From positions 1 to 10,020 of the forward strand of contig MNZH01000083.1 of assembly GCA_001873515.1 (NCBI GenBank): a stretch of 10,020 bases of DNA, given 5' to 3'. Every line of letters starts with the position of its first letter. The stretch's first letter is position 1. This DNA comes from Parcubacteria group bacterium CG2_30_45_37. Lineage in GTDB: Bacteria; Patescibacteriota; Patescibacteriia; Patescibacteriales; GWC2-42-12. Both the position numbers and the translations under genes were made by a program. The notes beneath the pieces were generated by a model, which was given only the letters and a program-made list of their open reading frames with translations, searched no databases and was not told the origin of the DNA. This document shows, one piece after another, positions 6,085 to 10,020 of the stretch.

Positions 6085-6954
6085 ATGGCTAAATCAAATA
6101 AAAATCATGTTATCGGCGTTGACATCGGCGGCACTAAAATGAGCGCGGTTTTGTTTGACGGCAAGAAAGTTTTGGCCGACTATATGCTGGTCACGCCTAA
6201 GGATAATTTGGAGCATTTTATGATAATGCTTAAAGCTTTGGTTGAGCCGCTTGAGCAAAAAGCCAAAGCCGGCGGGCTGGTAATCAAAGGTATTGGCGTG
6301 GGCATTGCCGGCATGCTTGATTTTGAAGAAAAAAGGATTGCCGAAGCGCCCAATCTGCCGCTATTAAATGATTTAAAATTGCCGGCCAGTCTGGCTGGCC
6401 GCCTGGGAGTGGGAGAAATTAAAATTGATAACGACGCCAACTGCTTTTTGCGCGCGGAAATGAAGCTGGGCGCCGGCCGGAAATATAAAAACGCTTTTGG
6501 CATAACCGTGGGCACGGGCATTGGCGGCGCCTGGTGGCATAATGGAGAAATTTACCAGGGCGCGCACGGCGGCGCGGCCGAGTTCGGCTGGCTGACGGTT
6601 GATTTTAAAGAGGGCATCAGGCTGGAAGAAGCCTATCACCGCTTAACGCAAAGCAATCCGGCCACCTTGGCCGAAGAAGCTTACCGCGGCGATATTTTGG
6701 CGGAAAAAGCTTATGAAGAATTCGGCCATTATTTGGGCGTTAGCTTGGCTAACGTGGTAAATATTTTAGACCCGGAAATAATCATCGTGGGCGGCGGCGT
6801 CATAGAATCCAGCGACCTGTTTTTGTCCCGCACCAAAAAAATTATGCGCCAGTACATTAAATCGCCGGAGTCAAAAGTGGTGAAAATCGTCAAAGGCAAG
6901 TTAGGCGCCAACGCCGGAGCCATCGGAGCGGCGCTATTGGTAAATAATCAATAA
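6085..6954 (+). CDS. ROK-family sugar kinase (glucokinase-like)
   Basis: This 289-residue protein carries the ROK (repressor, ORF, kinase) hallmarks of cytoplasmic ATP-dependent sugar kinases: the phosphate-binding DIGGTK (13-18), IDNDANC (114-120) with the presumed catalytic base D117, the GTGIGG loop (143-148), GGAAEFG (162-168), and the adenosine-site LDPEIIIVGGGV (228-239). The ATG at 6085 is chosen because an upstream in-frame GTG at 6040 would add 15 residues translated from the repeat arm. Two features are unusual: the GH of the usual E(I/F)GH motif is GW here (G168-W169), and the CxCGxxGCxE zinc motif that normally follows is missing, leaving a short loop without cysteines. It is therefore a zinc-less ROK kinase. 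Substrate (glucose, N-acetylglucosamine, other) is unknown. No Shine-Dalgarno site is present. Confidence 0.9.
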   Translation: MAKSNKNHVIGVDIGGTKMSAVLFDGKKVLADYMLVTPKDNLEHFMIMLKALVEPLEQKAKAGGLVIKGIGVGIAGMLDFEEKRIAEAPNLPLLNDLKLPASLAGRLGVGEIKIDNDANCFLRAEMKLGAGRKYKNAFGITVGTGIGGAWWHNGEIYQGAHGGAAEFGWLTVDFKEGIRLEEAYHRLTQSNPATLAEEAYRGDILAEKAYEEFGHYLGVSLANVVNILDPEIIIVGGGVIESSDLFLSRTKKIMRQYIKSPESKVVKIVKGKLGANAGAIGAALLVNNQ

Positions 6955-7003
6955 TCAAGATACAAGGAACAAACAAAATTCAATCAACAATAATCAAACA
7001 AAT
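6949..7003. repeat. Left inverted repeat flanking the four-helix-bundle gene
   Basis: The stretch 6986-7003 is an 17-of-18 inverted match to 7363-7380, and CAATAATCAAGA (6949-6960) is inverted at 7380-7391. The repeat begins within the ROK stop region and runs into the start codon of the next gene. It is A-rich, so part of the match could be compositional, but the longer block and its symmetric placement argue against chance. Confidence 0.6.
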
Positions 7004-7349
7004 GCAAAAATTTGATTTAGAAGACAGGACAACGGAATTTGCCAAAAGGGTAATTAGATTATGCAAGGCTGTACCGAAAAATTCAATGAATAATAGGCTA
7101 ATCGGCCAAGTCGTTGGGTCGGCTGGTTCGGTAGGAGCTAATTATCGCGAAGCCAACGACTCTTTAGGAAAGAAAGATTTTGTGCACCGATTAAAGATAT
7201 CTAGAAAAGAATCTAAGGAAGCCATTCATTGGCTAGAATTGATAGCCGAAGCAAATCCTGAGCTTAAAACAAGAATGAACGATTTATTCAATGAAGCTAA
7301 AGAATTAAGAAATATTTTATCGGCCATAATTAAAAAGGTAGAAAAATAG
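7002..7349 (+). CDS. Four-helix-bundle protein (S23 / 23S rRNA intervening-sequence type)
   Basis: This 115-residue, nearly all-helical protein belongs to the four-helix-bundle family first seen encoded in intervening sequences of 23S rRNA; relatives include the Avd accessory protein of diversity-generating retroelements. Typical features are LEDRTTEFAKRVIRLC (6-21), NRLIGQVVGSAGSVGANYREA (31-51, the family's QLxRSAxSIxANIAEG region), KKDFVHRLKISRKESKEAIHWLEL (57-80), and a final helix LFNEAKELRNILSAIIKKVEK. The start ATG lies at the inner end of the left inverted repeat, with no Shine-Dalgarno site. No reverse transcriptase or variable repeat is near, so a retroelement role is unlikely here. 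The inverted repeats on both sides suggest the gene arrived or moves as a unit. Function of free-standing members is not known. Confidence 0.9.
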   Translation: MQKFDLEDRTTEFAKRVIRLCKAVPKNSMNNRLIGQVVGSAGSVGANYREANDSLGKKDFVHRLKISRKESKEAIHWLELIAEANPELKTRMNDLFNEAKELRNILSAIIKKVEK

Positions 7350-7362
7350 TTTGAATATTTTA

Positions 7363-7400
7363 ATTTGTTTGGTTATTGTTTCTTGATTATTGTATCTTGT
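7363..7400. repeat. Right inverted repeat flanking the four-helix-bundle gene
   Basis: ATTTGTTTGGTTATTGTT (7363-7380) is the inverted partner of 6986-7003 with one mismatch. TCTTGATTATTG follows, the inverse of 6949-6960. It begins 13 bases after the gene's stop codon. The two halves are not perfectly collinear: the spacing between blocks differs on the two sides. Confidence 0.6.
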
Positions 7401-7412
7401 CGTAGAATTTTA

Positions 7413-7436
7413 AAAACACGGCTTTCGCCGTGTTTT
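7413..7436. terminator. Bidirectional intrinsic terminator between convergent genes
   Basis: A perfect 10-bp stem AAAACACGGC/GCCGTGTTTT (7413-7422 and 7427-7436) with loop TTTC has A/T tails on both sides. It sits between the end of the four-helix-bundle gene (+) and the end of the second pilin (-), so it can serve both. Confidence 0.85.
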
Positions 7437-7464
7437 ATGTTTTTGATATTTTTTATAAACTTTA

Positions 7465-7848
7465 TCAACCGGCGCCTGTTACCGTAGTCAGCACAAACCT
7501 GACCAGCGCGTAGGCCGTAAAAATTATTACCAGGCCCAAGGTCGCCCAGATTAAAATGTTTTTTCCCTTAGTGACTTGCTCTTGATTGCCGGCCGACAGC
7601 ATCCAGGTGGCGCCGCCGTAGATAAACATTACTAAGGCCAAAGAGCCTATTATGCCCAAGACCGAGTTGATGACATTGCCGAGCAGGGTTGGAATACCTT
7701 CACTTTTAGTGGTTCCGGTTAAGGGGTTGGTGAGACAGACACTACAACCAGCTGGATCAGCTGTACCAGTCGTACAACACGCCGCGTTAGCTAAAGTGTA
7801 AGGAGAAAGAATGAGTAAAATAAATGATAAAATTAATACGTATTTCAT
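7465..7848 (-). CDS. VirB2/TrbC-like small two-helix pilin-type membrane protein (paralogue 2, cysteine-rich N domain)
   Basis: This 127-residue protein has a clear signal peptide (hydrophobic 4-19, cleavage likely after ANA at 22), then a short exported segment with four cysteines (C24, C25, C35, C38). Two transmembrane helices (about 56-83 and 98-121) flank a polar loop, MLSAGNQEQVTKGKNIL. The YGGATWMLSAGNQEQVTKGK block aligns with the first pilin-type protein of the window and with VirB2/TrbC-type pilins in general. The cysteines could form two disulfides after export. The residue before C24 does not fit a lipobox, so a lipoprotein is unlikely. It is a single-gene unit with its own promoter and the shared terminator at 7413-7436. 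No other secretion or conjugation gene is nearby. Confidence 0.82.
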   Translation of the reverse strand: MKYVLILSFILLILSPYTLANAACCTTGTADPAGCSVCLTNPLTGTTKSEGIPTLLGNVINSVLGIIGSLALVMFIYGGATWMLSAGNQEQVTKGKNILIWATLGLVIIFTAYALVRFVLTTVTGAG

Positions 7849-7880
7849 GATAATGAATATTTATTAACTTAGTTGATATT

Positions 7881-7909
7881 ATTATAACAAAAAGAAAAGG
7901 GAATAACAA
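7881..7909 (-). promoter_or_regulatory. Promoter for the second pilin gene
   Basis: On the minus strand TTGTTA (7909-7904), a 17-nt spacer and an extended -10, TGT-TATAAT (TATAAT at 7886-7881), give a start near 7874, about 26 nt before the ATG at 7848. The -35 overlaps the hairpin of the upstream operon's terminator. Confidence 0.6.
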
Positions 7910-7925
7910 ATGTGTTATTCCCTTT
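7896..7925 (-). terminator. Intrinsic terminator of the unknown two-gene operon
   Basis: A perfect 13-bp stem (7896-7908 with 7913-7925, loop AATG) is followed on the minus strand by a T-rich run (TTTTCTTTTTG). It lies 20 bases past the stop of the membrane-protein gene. A second hairpin, 7937-7944 with 7956-7963 (8 bp, GTCGCAGA), encloses the stop codon just before it and may protect the mRNA end. Confidence 0.88.
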
Positions 7926-7944
7926 AAAGATCGTTTGTCGCAGA

Positions 7945-9021
7945 CTAAATAAATCTCTGCGACTCTACAATTATAATTTGGTTAGTTGGTGCTTTGACTT
8001 TGAAATAATTGCCGCGTCCTCCGTTGTAGCGGTTGATTGTTTCAAAATGTCCTTGGTAGCTAACCCACCTTCCTCCTTCCCAAAGCTGAAATTCACCTCC
8101 ATCGATGATCAGTTTATCTCCGTACGCCACGTCTTTATTGGCCTCTGCGATTTTGATGTAATCTTTATCATCTAAACCTTTGCCGGCGTAGCCACTCTTG
8201 AAAACTGTTTTCCATTTATTGTTTTGAGCCGTTTTAGAACTGAAAAAAATCGAGCTTATTTTGGAAACTAAGCCCTTTCCCTTGCTTATTGCCTCTTCTT
8301 CACGAAGAATTTTTGTTTCCTCATCGGTCAATTTTATTTTATTTTTAACTTTTTCCACAATTGGCCTGAGGCGGTTTAGTCTTTCGAGCTCAAGGTTGTT
8401 TTTTTGTAACTCGTTGGCCGTAAAAACTGCCTCGTCCGCTAGGGAAATTCTGTTCCAGGAGTAAGGGTCGAAACTTATTATCCTTTCCCAGGTTGTTCCG
8501 GAAAACATAGAACCTACCGCCCAGAGCATAACGCAGATCGTAAATAACCAGGCCAATCTTTTTCCGTATTTTGAATGAAATCCCCACTGGATGTCCATCA
8601 AGAATAGGATAAATATGGTCAAGTATATTACGAATACAGCGATAAAGTTTCTGCTAAAATCAATTGCCCCGGTGATTAAAAAAAACAGGGACATATATAG
8701 CAGAATGCTGGTAACGAAACTTGCGAAGATTTTTAAAACTTCTCCGCTATTTTTCCGTGGATGACTTGGCTCATCGATTACTCCTAAACCAATCAAGGTT
8801 AAAAGCCATCTAGGGTTAGTTGCAATCAATAACGCGATAAACGGGAAAATGCAACCGAGAATAATGTTCAGCCATTTAACCCCCCAGAAGTTAAAACCTA
8901 CAGCCAAAAGCGATGACAGTAATGCGCAAATAGCGACCTTGAAAATTCTTCTTCGGATGATTCGATACGCACCTATAGAAGTTCGAAGTAGCATTTCCAA
9001 TTCTGCTAACAAGTTCAACAT
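7945..9021 (-). CDS. Unrecognised five-helix membrane protein with soluble C-terminal domain
   Basis: I do not recognise this family. The 358-residue protein begins at ATG 9021, chosen over an upstream in-frame start at 9081 because GAGGAGG lies 9 bases before it and because the longer form would overlap the preceding gene. After an amphipathic, basic N terminus (1-27) there are about five hydrophobic helices (roughly 28-46, 50-80 possibly as two, 98-118, 126-143, 156-173). A 180-residue hydrophilic region follows: a probable coiled coil or helical pair (196-247, ANELQKNNLELERLNRLRP...), a basic linker, and a small beta-rich end (298-358) with YGDKLIIDGGEFQLWEGGRWVSY and a Gly/Asn-rich turn. 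It is cotranscribed with the 246-residue protein 16 bases upstream. Function is unknown; membrane scaffold or surface assembly would be a guess. Confidence 0.75.
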   Translation of the reverse strand: MLNLLAELEMLLRTSIGAYRIIRRRIFKVAICALLSSLLAVGFNFWGVKWLNIILGCIFPFIALLIATNPRWLLTLIGLGVIDEPSHPRKNSGEVLKIFASFVTSILLYMSLFFLITGAIDFSRNFIAVFVIYLTIFILFLMDIQWGFHSKYGKRLAWLFTICVMLWAVGSMFSGTTWERIISFDPYSWNRISLADEAVFTANELQKNNLELERLNRLRPIVEKVKNKIKLTDEETKILREEEAISKGKGLVSKISSIFFSSKTAQNNKWKTVFKSGYAGKGLDDKDYIKIAEANKDVAYGDKLIIDGGEFQLWEGGRWVSYQGHFETINRYNGGRGNYFKVKAPTNQIIIVESQRFI

Positions 9022-9030
9022 GATATTTTT

Positions 9031-9037
9031 CCTCCTC
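9031..9037 (-). promoter_or_regulatory. Strong Shine-Dalgarno site of the membrane-protein gene
   Basis: GAGGAGG on the minus strand, 9 bases before ATG 9021. It fixes the start of that gene. It stands out because nearly all other genes of the window lack such a site. Confidence 0.85.
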
Positions 9038-9778
9038 TCACCAAAGCAATTTGGCCAAAAAACTTCTATTTTGTTTATCAACCCATTTTTGTAGCGGATT
9101 AGTGACCGTTTTTTTGAGCGCGTCTGCGGTTTTGTCCGCGCCCGTGTCGGTGAAAGCGATGGTTTTTTGAGCCACTTCTTTCCATGACACTGCTCTTAAC
9201 GGTTCAAGTACATTGGTTTTTAACCACGCACAACCTTCACGCCATTTTCCCATCGCTTGTTTGGCGATTGGGCTATCTCCCATAATATTACCGACTTGGC
9301 ACTGCCTCTTAGCCTCGTCAAGGCCTTTATCTTTAATGACATTGGCTAGATTCCTCAGAAAGAGCAGAGCATTGTTTTTACGGGAGATCGTTTCTTTGCG
9401 ATCTTTATCTGCACCAGTAACAATCTTTTTCTCTTCATCGGATATTCCCACGACAACATAACGGAAATGATTTCTCTCGTAGTCATGGAGACCCTCTAAA
9501 AAGTTTGTTAGATTTAGTTGTTGTTCGGGATTTAACCTTGACCACAGCGCTGCCCAAATACTCTCATCTTCCGTAGATAAGCCGAGGAACATGGGTAATT
9601 TTGACTTTACATGATTGGCCGCTCCTTCTCCGACAGCGACTCCGATTGTGGAGATAATTTTTTTTAATATCTCCCCAAACACAAAGAATGTTCCAAATTC
9701 CGCAACTTCCTTTGCTATGGTTCCTGTCGTCTTTTTTTCCCCTTCTGTCGATGCTGTTGTTGTTCTTTTTGTCGCCAT
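9038..9778 (-). CDS. Unrecognised helical protein, first gene of the two-gene operon
   Basis: I do not recognise this protein. From ATG 9778 it is 246 residues long; this start is preferred to a GTG three codons upstream because GGTGA (9788-9784) is at a suitable distance before it. The N terminus is Thr/Lys-rich and probably disordered (1-18). A moderately hydrophobic segment (about 28-52, EFGTFFVFGEILKKIISTIG) could be a membrane-associated helix. The rest is predicted helical and polar, with LNPEQQLNLTNFLEGLHDYERNHFRYVVVGI (about 83-113) and two isolated cysteines near 159 and 182, where CQVGNIMGDSPIAKQAMGKW and EGCAW lie. The C terminus is basic. There is no signal peptide or recognisable catalytic motif. 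It is followed after 16 bases by the membrane protein, with which it may form a complex. Confidence 0.72.
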   Translation of the reverse strand: MATKRTTTASTEGEKKTTGTIAKEVAEFGTFFVFGEILKKIISTIGVAVGEGAANHVKSKLPMFLGLSTEDESIWAALWSRLNPEQQLNLTNFLEGLHDYERNHFRYVVVGISDEEKKIVTGADKDRKETISRKNNALLFLRNLANVIKDKGLDEAKRQCQVGNIMGDSPIAKQAMGKWREGCAWLKTNVLEPLRAVSWKEVAQKTIAFTDTGADKTADALKKTVTNPLQKWVDKQNRSFLAKLLW

Positions 9779-9787
9779 CTTCTTCAC

Positions 9788-9957
9788 CCTTTCCCTTTCA
9801 TTTATATGTTTTTTATTTTTGTTTATTTGACTTGTTAAGGTCCGACAATCGAACCTTTTTACCTCACCCTTGGCCTATCTAAAAATAAACAGGTCAAGAG
9901 GGAAGTATAAAGGCTCGATTTTCATTCTATTTGGCATAAAGATACCAAAAGAACTAA
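9788..9957 (-). promoter_or_regulatory. Long structured 5' leader with mutually exclusive hairpins
   Basis: This 230-base end region contains no gene. The predicted transcript start near 9957 gives a leader of about 180 nt. In transcript order it holds a hairpin at 9948-9931 (7 bp, one G-U), segment A (9920-9909), segment B (9858-9847) and segment C (9845-9837). A can pair with B over 12 bp with one G-U. B can instead pair with C over 9 bp with one G-U and a 3-nt loop. The two pairings exclude each other, the geometry of an attenuator, riboswitch or antisense-sensing leader. I recognise no known riboswitch. Confidence 0.5.
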
Positions 9958-9963
9958 CTTAAT

Positions 9964-9992
9964 ATAATAGCATAAAATCAAAAAAAAGTCAA
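9964..9992 (-). promoter_or_regulatory. Promoter for the unknown two-gene operon
   Basis: On the minus strand TTGACT (9992-9987, 5 of 6 to consensus), a 17-nt spacer and TGC-TATTAT (TATTAT at 9969-9964, an extended -10) form a strong predicted promoter. Its -35 lies within the left arm of the terminator at 9982-10017. Confidence 0.65.
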
Positions 9993-10017
9993 TCGTTTTA
10001 AATGGATTGGCTTTTTT
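9982..10017. terminator. Intrinsic terminator at the right edge
   Basis: A 13-bp stem (9982-9994 with 10005-10017, one G-T pair) with a 10-nt loop has an A/T run on both sides, so it can work in either direction. It most likely ends a gene lying to the right of the window on the minus strand, insulating the two-gene operon. Confidence 0.75.
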
Positions 10018-10020
10018 ATG

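Noticed and set aside
7002..7349. A diversity-generating retroelement, because the four-helix-bundle protein resembles Avd
   Set aside because: No reverse transcriptase, template repeat or variable repeat is present in the window.
9839..9855. A TTCGATT loop on the minus strand resembling a tRNA T-arm
   Set aside because: The flanking bases do not form a 5-bp T-stem around that loop, and no acceptor, D or anticodon arms can be placed around it. The pairing seen is a 9-bp hairpin with a different loop.
9615..9882. Two overlapping hydrophobic-looking plus-strand frames near the right end
   Set aside because: They are antisense to the Thr/Lys/Ala-rich start of the 246-residue protein and run into its leader. 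The hydrophobicity comes from reverse-complemented Lys and Glu codons.
1..10020. CRISPR array, tRNA or rRNA genes
   Set aside because: No regularly spaced direct repeats, tRNA cloverleaf or rRNA-like sequence was found by eye on either strand.

Overview
The window looks like a piece of a Candidate Phyla Radiation (Patescibacteria) chromosome. The case rests on two small VirB2/TrbC-like two-helix pilin genes lying apart from any secretion cluster, a small four-helix-bundle (S23/IVS-type) gene, tightly packed genes that mostly lack a Shine-Dalgarno site, and palindromic repeats that run into coding sequence. This placement is inference; no rRNA or other strong phylogenetic marker is complete here.

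Layout. Bases 1-162 (-) hold the N-terminal half of ribosomal protein L19, with its own promoter and a leader hairpin. Bases 300-4379 (-) form a tight operon read right to left: a Wzx/MATE-like lipid-linked glycan flippase, a GT4-type glycosyltransferase, an RluA-family pseudouridine synthase and a small cytidylate-kinase-like P-loop kinase (gaps of 8 and 2 bases and one ATGA overlap). A divergent promoter region at about 4385-4457 separates this operon from a (+) operon at 4445-5947. That operon carries a VirB2-like pilin and, three bases later, a membrane-anchored clan GH-A-type glycoside hydrolase. A 130-bp inverted-repeat (MITE/REP-like) element at 5948-6077 separates it from a ROK-family sugar kinase (6085-6954). 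A four-helix-bundle gene follows (7002-7349), flanked by inverted repeats. A bidirectional terminator then faces a second, Cys-containing pilin on the minus strand (7465-7848).

Bases 7896-10017 (-) are a self-contained two-gene operon of unknown function. It has a good promoter, a leader of about 180 nt able to form competing hairpins, a 246-aa helical protein, a 358-aa five-helix membrane protein with a soluble C-terminal domain, and a strong terminator. It is the only part of the window with clear Shine-Dalgarno sites, which suggests a different origin or expression mode.

The flippase, glycosyltransferase, pilins and anchored glycosidase together suggest a cell-surface and glycan theme. 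The least ordinary signals are (i) a fully self-paired palindromic element present twice (260-314 and 4470-4515), each copy overlapping protein-coding sequence and adding amino acids, (ii) the four-helix-bundle cassette with inverted-repeat ends, and (iii) the unknown two-gene operon with its structured leader.
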